From: an uncultured Chloroflexota bacterium
GTDB taxonomy: Bacteria; Chloroflexota; Chloroflexia; Chloroflexales; Roseiflexaceae
Assembly: GCA_903871975.1 (NCBI GenBank)
Contig: CAIQIY010000354.1
Span: forward strand, 1-8,265
Reading direction: 5' to 3'
DNA length: 8,265 bases
Shown: positions 1 through 6,055 of the stretch, piece by piece
How the letters are laid out: every line of letters begins with the position of its first letter
Numbering within the stretch: position 1 is the first letter of the stretch
The notes under the pieces: generated by a model
Told to the model about the DNA's origin: nothing
The model's database searches: none
The model's input: the letters and a program-made list of their open reading frames with translations, nothing else
Made by a program: the position numbers and the translations under genes

Positions 1-314
1 CTGATCACCACCGTGGTGGTGCCGAACGGCAGCACGCCCCGGGCGAAGGCGGGCGGCGTCACCATCGTCGATTCGATGTGGACGTGGGTGTCGACGAACC
101 CCGGGATGGCGATCAGGCCGGTGGCATCGATGATCTCGGCTGCATCAAGGCCCAGGCGGGCCCCGTGATCGACAATCGCGATGCGGTCGCCGACGATGCC
201 GATGTCGGCATCGACGATCTCGCCGGTGTAGACATTCACCATCCGGCCACCGCGGATCACGCGATCCAACGGCTGGTCGCCGCGCGCTGCGGCGATGACG
301 GTACTACGGCTCAT
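1..314 (-). CDS. ade: Adenine deaminase-family amidohydrolase, N-terminal part (runs off the window)
   Basis: Adenine deaminases are metal-dependent amidohydrolases that hydrolyse adenine to hypoxanthine and ammonia in purine salvage. About 104 N-terminal residues are visible; the C-terminal remainder lies beyond base 1. The short beta-rich composite domain comes first (residues 15-65), then PGFVDTHVHIEST at about 71-83, carrying the HxH metal ligands His77 and His79, then TPPAFARGVLPFGTTTVV (about 86-103). The HIEST/LPxGTTTVV combination is typical of the AdeC group rather than of dihydroorotase or hydantoinase. The ATG at 312-314 overlaps the TGA of the SIS gene upstream as ATGA and has GGAGGA at 320-325, so translation is probably coupled. 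Known for the family: adenine is the usual substrate, but some relatives act on other compounds, so specificity is uncertain. Only the metal-binding start of the active site can be inspected here. Confidence 0.88.
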   Translation of the reverse strand, partial: MSRSTVIAAARGDQPLDRVIRGGRMVNVYTGEIVDADIGIVGDRIAIVDHGARLGLDAAEIIDATGLIAIPGFVDTHVHIESTMVTPPAFARGVLPFGTTTVVI

Positions 315-1444
315 TGCGGTCCTCCGGTGGTCGGTAGCGTCAGGCCGGTCTGGATCGGTTGCCGATCGGCGTGAAATGGCCGGACATCGGCTTCGATCAT
401 CATCCAGTACGCCAGGAGCTCGAGCGGCACGCCACACGTGAACGGCTGGAGCGACTCGTGCTGCAGTGCCGGCACCGGCCACACCTCGTGGGCAATCGCG
501 GCGACTGCTGCGTCATCGGCTTCGGCGATGGCGACGACCTCCGAGCCACGCGCACGCGCATCGCGCAGGATCTGGAGCATGCGCTGATAACTCGGGCCGG
601 GTACCGCCATGCCGATCGTGATGACCTGGCCGTGGGTCAGGAAGCGGCGAATGTGCGCCCATTCCTCGACATGCTGCACCGCAATCGGCACCATCGCCGA
701 CTCGATGACCTTGGCCTCGCCGAATAGCGCGCTGCCGTAGCACGGGCCGCCACCGATGAGGAATGGCGTACGCCCGTCGAGCCGCTGCACGAGCGCCCGT
801 ACCGGTGCATCGTGCGCAGCGAGCAATCGGTCGATCGCCGTCAGTGCTGCACCAAGCTCGCCGAGGTATGCTTCGGCGTCTTCCGGGGTGTGAACGCCGC
901 GGAACACACCGAGCCAGGCGGCGACCGCATGGTGTGCCACCATGCCGGCCAGGTAGCTCATCGTGCTGGGGATGTACCCGCTGGTATCGATCGACGGCAC
1001 ATCGAGCTCGATGATCCAATCGCCGTATGCGCACGCCGGCGATCCCGGCGTGTTGGTGATCAACAGCGTCGGTGCGCCGGCCGCCCGCGCCGCCGCCAGC
1101 GATGCCGTCGCGCTGAGGGTGCGCCCCGAGATCGAGGTGCTCGCCACCAGCGTCGTCGCGTCGAGCAGTGGCGCATGATAGCCTGCGACGTCGAATGCCT
1201 CGGCGACGAAGCTCGCGATCCGGCTCCGGCTGCGATACACAAACTGACACGAGTGTGCCGCGATGTACGAATCCCCCGACCCGACCAGATACAACAACGA
1301 CGGCGACCGCGCCGCGATCCCCTCGGCCACCTGCCGGGCCTGCGCCGCGATCGCCGGCAGGCGCCTCACCAGCGCCGTGCTCTGACGCTCGAGTTCGTCG
1401 CGATACACCGCCCAGCTATGGTTCTTCTCGACATTCGGTGCCAC
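311..1444 (-). CDS. Double-SIS-domain sugar-phosphate isomerase/deglycase-like protein (first copy)
   Basis: About 377 residues with two SIS (sugar isomerase) domains, the arrangement of the GlmS isomerase half, AgaS and FrlB. Domain 1 has YLVGSGDSY (about 52-60) and the phosphate-binding STSISGRT (about 102-109), followed by LLITNTPGSP. Domain 2 has FLIGGGPCYGSALFGEAK (about 228-245) and HVEEWAH (258-264), whose E-x-x-H resembles the catalytic Glu/His segment of GlmS and FrlB. There is no glutaminase domain, so it does not make glucosamine-6-P from glutamine. A role in isomerising or deaminating/deglycating a phosphorylated amino sugar or fructosamine is inferred. The start was set at GTG 1442-1444 because AAGGGAGGA (1448-1456) lies just upstream. 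The frame stays open to a GTG at 1465 that has no ribosome site. The gene diverges from the PfkB-like kinase at 1566 and overlaps ade by 4 bp. It is paralogous to the SIS gene at 6052-7179. Confidence 0.9.
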   Translation of the reverse strand: MAPNVEKNHSWAVYRDELERQSTALVRRLPAIAAQARQVAEGIAARSPSLLYLVGSGDSYIAAHSCQFVYRSRSRIASFVAEAFDVAGYHAPLLDATTLVASTSISGRTLSATASLAAARAAGAPTLLITNTPGSPACAYGDWIIELDVPSIDTSGYIPSTMSYLAGMVAHHAVAAWLGVFRGVHTPEDAEAYLGELGAALTAIDRLLAAHDAPVRALVQRLDGRTPFLIGGGPCYGSALFGEAKVIESAMVPIAVQHVEEWAHIRRFLTHGQVITIGMAVPGPSYQRMLQILRDARARGSEVVAIAEADDAAVAAIAHEVWPVPALQHESLQPFTCGVPLELLAYWMMIEADVRPFHADRQPIQTGLTLPTTGGPQ

Positions 1445-1448
1445 AGAT

Positions 1449-1455
1449 CCTCCCT
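1449..1455 (-). promoter_or_regulatory. Shine-Dalgarno site that sets the start of the first SIS gene
   Basis: On the minus strand AGGGAGG lies four bases before a GTG at 1444. The upstream alternative GTG at 1465 is preceded by ACACCTGA, with no purine-rich site. The shorter start is therefore preferred; the seven extra residues would also contain the Shine-Dalgarno sequence itself. Confidence 0.6.
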
Positions 1456-1469
1456 TGTTCGCCACTCAG

Positions 1470-1498
1470 GTGTCACCACCACCATCTGGTGGTATAGT
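1470..1498 (+). promoter_or_regulatory. Sigma70-like promoter for the plus-strand PfkB-like kinase
   Basis: GTGTCA at 1470-1475 matches the -35 consensus TTGACA at 4 of 6 positions. TATAGT at 1493-1498 matches TATAAT at 5 of 6, with a 17-bp spacer. Transcription would start near 1505, giving a leader of about 60 nt before the ATG at 1566. The spacer is occupied almost exactly by an inverted repeat (see the operator entry), which suggests repression by steric block. A weaker -10-like TACTAT lies on the opposite strand at 1494-1499 and could serve the SIS gene, but I see no convincing -35 for it. Confidence 0.5.
1478..1493. promoter_or_regulatory. Candidate operator: 7-2-7 inverted repeat ACCACCA-TC-TGGTGGT
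   Basis: This perfect 7-bp inverted repeat with a 2-bp centre fills the spacer between the -35 and -10 hexamers and touches the first base of the -10. It sits between two divergent genes and next to a smaller palindrome, GGTGTCACC (1469-1477). Size and placement fit a dimeric repressor of the LacI or GntR kind, which often controls sugar loci. No regulator gene lies in the window, so the protein is unknown. The GGTGGT steps are low in complexity, so chance cannot be excluded. Confidence 0.45.
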
Positions 1499-1553
1499 AC
1501 GCGCCATTCGCCGGGACGCTGTCGTCCGCCTGCGAAGCACCGCTGATCCAACG

Positions 1554-1559
1554 AAGGAG
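1554..1559 (+). promoter_or_regulatory. Shine-Dalgarno site AAGGAG of the plus-strand kinase
   Basis: AAGGAG is followed by six bases and then ATG at 1566. The frame is open further upstream to 1455, but that part crosses the promoter and operator and reads as non-protein-like sequence. The ATG at 1566 is therefore the start. Confidence 0.75.
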
Positions 1560-1565
1560 CTGGTC

Positions 1566-2501
1566 ATGCATCCCCCGACCTATGCCATCTACGGCAAGAT
1601 CATCGTCGACAACATCCGTCTGCGCGACGGCCGGATCATCCCCGGGCGCCTCGGTGGTGGTGGCCCCCAGGCATCGTTCGGCGCCCGGCTCTGGGCCGAC
1701 GATGTCGCCCTGCTGACCCGCTCGGGCACCGACCTCGAGGCCGAGCATGAACACACGCTGCACGCGCTCGGCCTTGATCTGAGCGGCTGGATGCGCCATG
1801 CCGACCTTCCTACGCCACGCGGACTGATGCAGTACGACGACGACGAGCGTCTGTTCGATCACGGGATCCAGACCAGCCGTGATGCCTGGTTTGCGTTGCT
1901 CGGTCGGCCGATGGTGCTGTCGGAGCGTCATCGCGCCGCATGCGGCATCCATCTGATCAGCGAGTTCGGCGCCGAGCCGATGGCCCACGAGGCGCTGGCC
2001 CTCCGTCAGCGCGGCGTCTTCGTCTCGCTCGAGCCGATCTTCGACGACCATAGCTGCAGCGATCCGGCCACGCTGCTCGATCTGTGCCGCCAGGTCGATG
2101 CGGTGACGCCCGACTGGCCGGCTGCCAGCGCGCTGGCGGGCAGCGATGACCTCGCGACCGTCGCCGACTTCTGGGCCAACCTCGGGCCGTCAGCCGTCGC
2201 CATCCGCCGCGGCAGCCTCGGCTCGATCGTGTGGGATCGCCGCCACGCGACCTGGTGGAACATCGCCACCGTGCCGATCGAGGTGGTCGATCCCACTGGC
2301 GCCGGCAACGCCTACGGCGGCGGCTGGTTCGTCACCATCGCCGCCACCGGCGATGCCCGCGAGGCCGGCTGCCGTGCGACGGTTTCGGCGGCCCTGATCC
2401 TCACCGCCGCCGGCATGCCGCCACTCGATGCTGCGGCCCGCGAGCGCGCCCGGCATCTCCTCGCGACCGCTCATCAGCGCGCGACACCACTGTTTGGCTG
2501 A
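1566..2501 (+). CDS. PfkB-superfamily carbohydrate kinase-like protein with GAGN motif (Mak32-like)
   Basis: 311 residues, the usual length for PfkB/ribokinase-family kinases, which transfer the ATP gamma-phosphate to a sugar or nucleoside hydroxyl. The N-terminal glycine-rich substrate segment reads LGGGGPQASFGARLW (29-43). The C-terminal anion-hole signature reads DPTGAGNAYGGGW (242-254). In classical members the last position of GAGD is the catalytic base Asp; here it is Asn248 (AAC, 2307-2309). The same change is found in the paralogue at 3918-4886 and recalls the Mak32-like PfkB group, whose biochemical role is poorly known. The protein may be inactive, may use altered chemistry or may only bind its ligand. 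It is the only plus-strand gene: it diverges from the SIS gene behind its own promoter, and its TGA is 12 bp from the stop of the converging SDR gene. The family call is firm; the substrate is unknown. Confidence 0.88.
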   Translation: MHPPTYAIYGKIIVDNIRLRDGRIIPGRLGGGGPQASFGARLWADDVALLTRSGTDLEAEHEHTLHALGLDLSGWMRHADLPTPRGLMQYDDDERLFDHGIQTSRDAWFALLGRPMVLSERHRAACGIHLISEFGAEPMAHEALALRQRGVFVSLEPIFDDHSCSDPATLLDLCRQVDAVTPDWPAASALAGSDDLATVADFWANLGPSAVAIRRGSLGSIVWDRRHATWWNIATVPIEVVDPTGAGNAYGGGWFVTIAATGDAREAGCRATVSAALILTAAGMPPLDAAARERARHLLATAHQRATPLFG

Positions 2502-2513
2502 GCCGCACATCGA

Positions 2514-3224
2514 TCATTCCGGTGCGTTGCTCCAGCTCTGGAGCGATTGCCCGCCATCGATCACCAGCGTGCTGCCCGTCAGGTAGGTCGCGTCGGCAGA
2601 TGCATAGAATGCCACCGCCTCGGCGATGTCTGCGGCGGTGGCCGGCTGGCCCAACGGGATGCGTGCCACCGCCGCTGCCGACGTGCGCGCGCCCAGTTCG
2701 ATCTGCGCGACGTCATAGACGACGCAGTTGACCGTCACCTGCCGTGCTGCGGCTGTCAGCGCAAGGACGCGCGCGAACGCGACCAGCCCGGCCGAGCCGA
2801 CCGTGAGCGCCGCTGCAGCGACCTGGGTGTCGCTGATGGCCAACGACGACGCCGTGAGCACGATCGCGCCACCATCGGCCATCATCGGCATGATCGCCTG
2901 TGTGGCAGCGACGGCGGCATGCACACTGCCATCGATCGCCGCATGCCAGTCGTCCGACGCGCCGGTCGTCGTCGCGTCACTCGCATCGATGACGTGCACC
3001 AGCAGCCGTGGTGTGCTGCCCCAGTGCCGGAGCTGCTCGGCCACCGCATGCCACTGCGCTCGGTCGGTCGGTACGCACGTCAGACAGCCGGACGCCGTGC
3101 CTGGACGACTCACGCCGAACACTCGCCAGCCGTCGGCGCTCAATCGCGCCATGACCGCGGCACCCACACATGTGTCGCCGTGCCAGACCACTGCGCCGCC
3201 CGGTGCCTGTGCCATATCGTTCAT
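2514..3224 (-). CDS. Degenerate short-chain dehydrogenase/reductase (SDR) fold protein
   Basis: 236 residues with the length and order of a classical SDR, normally an NAD(P)-dependent oxidoreductase of alcohols or sugars. The C-terminus keeps the typical YLTGSTLVIDGG (214-225), GQPATAADIAEAVAFYAS (192-209) is present, and the IVLTASS strand (121-127) supplies the Ser. However, the cofactor loop TGxxxGxG is reduced to HGDTCVGA (15-22). The NNAG region reads VIDASD (78-83). The catalytic YxxxK is replaced by L140-TVG-S144, losing both Tyr and Lys. This was probably an SDR that has become a binding or structural protein, or uses other residues. Two adjacent ATG codons are available (3227 and 3224). 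The second has better spacing from GGAGG (3230-3234); the first overlaps the TGA of the upstream DUF624 gene as ATGA. The frame extends upstream to 3695 but there only shadows that gene. It is the last gene of the minus-strand run. Confidence 0.82.
   Translation of the reverse strand: MNDMAQAPGGAVVWHGDTCVGAAVMARLSADGWRVFGVSRPGTASGCLTCVPTDRAQWHAVAEQLRHWGSTPRLLVHVIDASDATTTGASDDWHAAIDGSVHAAVAATQAIMPMMADGGAIVLTASSLAISDTQVAAAALTVGSAGLVAFARVLALTAAARQVTVNCVVYDVAQIELGARTSAAAVARIPLGQPATAADIAEAVAFYASADATYLTGSTLVIDGGQSLQSWSNAPE
2529..2544. other. Hairpin GCTCCAG-CT-CTGGAGC between convergent gene ends
   Basis: A 7-bp inverted repeat lies in the last codons of the SDR gene, 28 bp beyond the stop of the plus-strand kinase. 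No T-run follows on either strand. It could help end kinase transcripts or limit collision between the convergent genes, but a folding or transcription-end measurement would be needed to call it a terminator. Confidence 0.25.
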
Positions 3225-3898
3225 CATCGCCTCCCCCGCGGCGCACCGCGTGGCAGATCTTCCGGCGGCCGGGTTGGTGCGATCTCGCCACGACGGATGC
3301 GGACGTCGCGCAGCATCACCGACTGCACGACCGCCAGAAATGCGAAGTACACCAGCAGAATCGGGCCGGCCAGCGCTGCTGCCGCCAGCGTGATCACCAG
3401 CAGCGTCAGGCCGAGCGAGATCGTCGCAGCCGGATAGCCGATCGCCATCAGGAACGCCTCGCGCATGACCAGCGGAACCGGCTGTGCCTCGCGTACCAGC
3501 AGCAGCGGCAGCACATACAACTGTGCCGCCAGCACCGCCAGGCCGATCAGGCCGATTGGCCCGATCAGATAGCGCAGCACCTCGACCGGGCTGGTGCCGT
3601 AGAACTGCAGCGCGACGCCGATGACCAGGAGCACCGCCAGGTCCAGTACGATCAGCACTGTCGCGCGGAGCCCGTAGCGTCGCGCGCCATGCCACATCTC
3701 GATCAGCCGCGCCGGTGGTTGCTCCGGTTCGAGCTCTTCGGCCAGCACGCGCTGCACCAGCGCGAACAACCCGGCAGTGGCGGCCGGCCAGGTGACCACT
3801 GGCAGCGATGCGAGGAGCCAGATCACGTTGGCGCTCAGCAGCAACCCGAGCCGCCGCCAGAAGATGCGCAGCGAGAGCGTCAGGATGTTCCAGGCCAT
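3224..3898 (-). CDS. DUF624/YesL-like integral membrane protein
   Basis: 224 residues, strongly hydrophobic. The N-terminal stretch SANVIWLLASLPVVTWPAA (about 22-40) matches the hallmark of the YesL/DUF624 family, in which a first helix is followed by a W/CSLPVVT turn. Further membrane segments lie at roughly 78-97, 107-135, 150-178 and 180-200, giving five or six helices, with a basic, Pro/Arg-rich C-terminal tail. The molecular function of the family is unknown. In Firmicutes and related bacteria its genes usually sit beside sugar ABC transporter and glycan-use genes, which agrees with this sugar-kinase locus. The ATG at 3898 has GGAGGAG at 3905-3911. It begins 19 bp after the stop of the PfkB-like gene and ends overlapping the SDR start by 1 to 4 bp, so it is part of the same operon. 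Confidence 0.8.
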   Translation of the reverse strand: MAWNILTLSLRIFWRRLGLLLSANVIWLLASLPVVTWPAATAGLFALVQRVLAEELEPEQPPARLIEMWHGARRYGLRATVLIVLDLAVLLVIGVALQFYGTSPVEVLRYLIGPIGLIGLAVLAAQLYVLPLLLVREAQPVPLVMREAFLMAIGYPAATISLGLTLLVITLAAAALAGPILLVYFAFLAVVQSVMLRDVRIRRGEIAPTRPPEDLPRGAPRGRR

Positions 3899-3917
3899 CG
3901 GTCGCTCCTCCGTGCCG

Positions 3918-4886
3918 TCAGGCCAGCTCTGCCGGCATCAGCCGTGTCACGTCGCGCGCGACACTGACGCGCTCCAGCGCCCAGTCCAGGCGCCGCCGCG
4001 CATCGGCCAGTCGGGATTCGTCGAACGTCGGCACGCCGATCTGCTCGAGCGCAAAACTGGCACTTGCTGCTGCTCGCGCTGCGGCATGTGCCGGCGCCTC
4101 GCCCCGCCCCAGCCCGACGGCGAACCCGCCGCAGTAGGCGTTGCCTGCGCCCGTCACATCGACGAGGTGCGCCGGTGGCACGGCCGGCACGCGGTAAAAT
4201 TCGCCCGCGGCTGTGCCCACCAACGATCCCAGCGCGCCGAGGCGCAAGGCGATCATCGCGATGCCCGCACCCAGGAACTGCTCGAAGATCGCCGGGATCG
4301 CATCAGTGCCGAGCAGCTGCTTCGATTCGATGCGATCCGGCGAGAACATCGCCAGACGCCGCAGCACCATCAGATGCTCGGCGAATGGTCGGTGCATGTC
4401 GCTCAGCGACACCTCGCTCACTACCTGCGCCGTGGGATTGACCTGCGCGATGCGATCGAGCAACTCCACCGCGTCTTCCAGCGGGCCCCAGGCCATATGA
4501 AAGCCGCGTGCCAGAAAGTAATCCGCTGGTACTTCGTCGAGCTGTGGACGTGCCGCGTTGAACAGCGCGATATCGTTGCGGAAGATCTCGATGCGCCGGT
4601 CATCGGGCTCGAACAGCTGCCAGGCGCGCGCGGTCGGCACATCGGCGCGCAACACAACCCCGCGCACATCGACGCCCAGCCGGGCCAGGTACGCCAGATG
4701 CTGCGGGTCGAGATCGGCACCGCGATACCCGACATACCCCAGGCGATCCGACCACGGCCGCATGCCGATCAGCGTGTGCGTTCCCGATCCACCGAGCGTA
4801 TTCATGAACGAGCGGCCGTCGGTCAACACGATGTCGTCGATGATCAGATTCGAGAAGGTGACGAACTCTGGTGCGTCCACACTCAC
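3918..4886 (-). CDS. PfkB-superfamily carbohydrate kinase-like protein with GAGN motif (second copy)
   Basis: 322 residues of the ribokinase/PfkB fold. The N-terminal glycine segment is TLGGSGTHTLIGMRPW (30-45), closely parallel to LGGGGPQASFGARLW of the plus-strand paralogue. The C-terminal signature is DVTGAGNAYCGGF (243-255), with Asn249 (AAC on the minus strand, 4140-4142) where classical kinases have the catalytic Asp. The two GAGN proteins thus form one subfamily, apart from the canonical GAGD kinase at 7233-8156. The start was set at GTG 4884-4886 because GAGAGG (4895-4900) lies eight bases upstream. A TTG at 4907 is in frame but would overlap the MFS 3' end by about 20 bp without a ribosome site. 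The MFS stop (4888-4890) is one base before the start. The 3' DNA closely resembles the fragment at 8231-8265. Substrate and activity are unknown. Confidence 0.88.
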   Translation of the reverse strand: MSVDAPEFVTFSNLIIDDIVLTDGRSFMNTLGGSGTHTLIGMRPWSDRLGYVGYRGADLDPQHLAYLARLGVDVRGVVLRADVPTARAWQLFEPDDRRIEIFRNDIALFNAARPQLDEVPADYFLARGFHMAWGPLEDAVELLDRIAQVNPTAQVVSEVSLSDMHRPFAEHLMVLRRLAMFSPDRIESKQLLGTDAIPAIFEQFLGAGIAMIALRLGALGSLVGTAAGEFYRVPAVPPAHLVDVTGAGNAYCGGFAVGLGRGEAPAHAAARAAASASFALEQIGVPTFDESRLADARRRLDWALERVSVARDVTRLMPAELA

Positions 4887-4887
4887 A

Positions 4888-6055
4888 TCAGCTGCCTCTC
4901 GTTTCAATCGTGCGCATCGGCGCGCCGCGGGTAGCCCAGATCAACACCAGCAATCCCAGGCTTCCGGCCACAGCACATGCCCACCACACCATATCGATCC
5001 CTGACCACTCGTACAACACGCCCGCGAGCACCAATCCGAACGCCGATCCCACGCCCTGCAGCGCTGCCTGGTACAGCGTCTGGCTCGTCGCGCGCCAGCG
5101 GCCGCCGAGCTGCTGGTCGACCAGCAGGACACCGGCGACCAGCAGCGAGAGCATGCCGATGCTGTGCAGCAGCTGGGTCGGCACGACCCACAGCGGATCG
5201 TCGATGAAGACATACAAGACCCAGCGTGGCACCATCAGCGCCACTCCGGCCAGGAACACGCTGCGCAAGCCCCAGCGGCGGATCAACGGCCCGCCCAGCT
5301 GCATCAGGCCGGCCTCGACGATCCCGGTAGCGGCGAAGACCAGGCCGCTGACCCAGCCCGGTGCATGAATGTCGTCGAGGTAGACGATCTGATACGAGTT
5401 GACGATGCCGAGCGTCATGCCGACCAGCGCCATGCCGAACAGAAAGACAAACAGGCGCGGATGCTCGCGCAACACATCACGGCCGGCTGCCAGGGTCGGC
5501 CGACGCTCGGCACGGCCTTCCGGCAACGTCAGGCTCACCAGGGCCAGCGCGAAGACCGACGCGGCGTACAGATAGACCAACCACACCAGATCGGCGCCGA
5601 GCACCAGTGCCCCGGTCGCCAACGAGGTGACGGCGAACCCGATCGAACCCCACAGCCGTAGCTGGCCATATGCCTGGCGCCGTCCCTGGCGCTCCAGATA
5701 CTCCAGTGCGAGTGCATCGGCCAGTGGGCTGCTCGGCGCACGGAACACCGCCAGCAGCACCATCGCCACCAACAGTGGCACGAAGCCGTCCAGCCACACC
5801 AGCGACAGTGCCGTCAGCCCCACGGCGAGGTTGCTGATCGCCAGTACGCGCCGACGGACCTGATAGAGATCGCTCAGCACTCCCCACAACGGCTGGCTGA
5901 GGAACCCCCCCCAGCGGCATCGCCGCCAGGAGGATCCCGATCTCGCTGCCCGAGAGGTCGAGTTGCTTGAGATACAACGCCAGGTAGGTGTAGAAACTGC
6001 CGATGCCACCGAAGAACAACGCATAGATCACGCCGAAGCGCACCACCGGCGTCAT
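4888..6055 (-). CDS. MFS transporter, frameshifted by one extra G in a G8 tract
   Basis: Twelve-helix major facilitator, probably of the LacY/nucleoside-symporter-like (MFS_1_like) group, expected to import a small sugar or nucleoside with protons. The frame opens at ATG 6055 (ATGA overlap with the SIS stop) and reads a clean first helix, VIYALFFGGIGSFYTYLALY, up to AAMPLGG. It then enters a G8 run (5905-5912) and continues out of frame to a stop at 5477. Dropping one G joins it to FLSQPLWGVLSDLYQVRRRV, the MFS motif A loop (GxLxD...RRR), and gives about 388 residues to the stop at 4888. Features such as PLADALALEYL and GQLRLWGSIGF support the subfamily. As written, the product would be a 192-residue truncated protein. 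The cause may be a base-calling error, a real mutation or phase variation. Confidence 0.85.
4895..4900 (-). promoter_or_regulatory. Shine-Dalgarno site GAGAGG choosing GTG 4886 for the second GAGN kinase
   Basis: GAGAGG on the minus strand is eight bases before the GTG at 4886 and lies inside the last codons of the MFS gene. It favours the GTG start over the in-frame TTG at 4907, which lies upstream of this site. Confidence 0.5.
5905..5912 (-). repeat. G8 homopolymer tract at the MFS frameshift
   Basis: Eight consecutive G on the coding strand (C8 as printed). With seven G the two halves of the transporter join in frame; with eight they do not. It is the only position where the two reading frames can be linked without losing family-like sequence. 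Confidence 0.9.

Noticed and set aside
1488..1500. Half-match TGGTATAG to DasR/NagR-type GntR operators
   Set aside because: Only one half is present (followed by TACG rather than ACCA). The 7-2-7 inverted repeat is the better candidate, and the match overlaps the -10 hexamer.
2502..2550. Intrinsic bidirectional terminator between the convergent genes
   Set aside because: The 7-bp hairpin at 2529-2544 has a very short loop and no T-tract on either side; listed only as a low-confidence hairpin.
3225..3695. N-terminal extension of the SDR reading frame up to 3695
   Set aside because: It lies fully within the DUF624 gene, is Arg/Gly/Ala-rich without SDR features, and a good ribosome site precedes the ATG pair at 3224-3227.
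3170..4934. Long plus-strand open frames opposite the DUF624 and second GAGN kinase genes
   Set aside because: Arg/Gln/His-rich, no recognisable domain, opposite strongly supported genes. Typical antisense shadows in GC-rich DNA; the same holds for 812-1546, 5164-5661, 6337-7143 and 7512-8081.
5905..5912. Programmed ribosomal frameshift in the MFS gene
   Set aside because: Would require a +1 skip in a G run with no known stimulatory signal or functional reason for two products. Error, mutation or tract-length switching are simpler.
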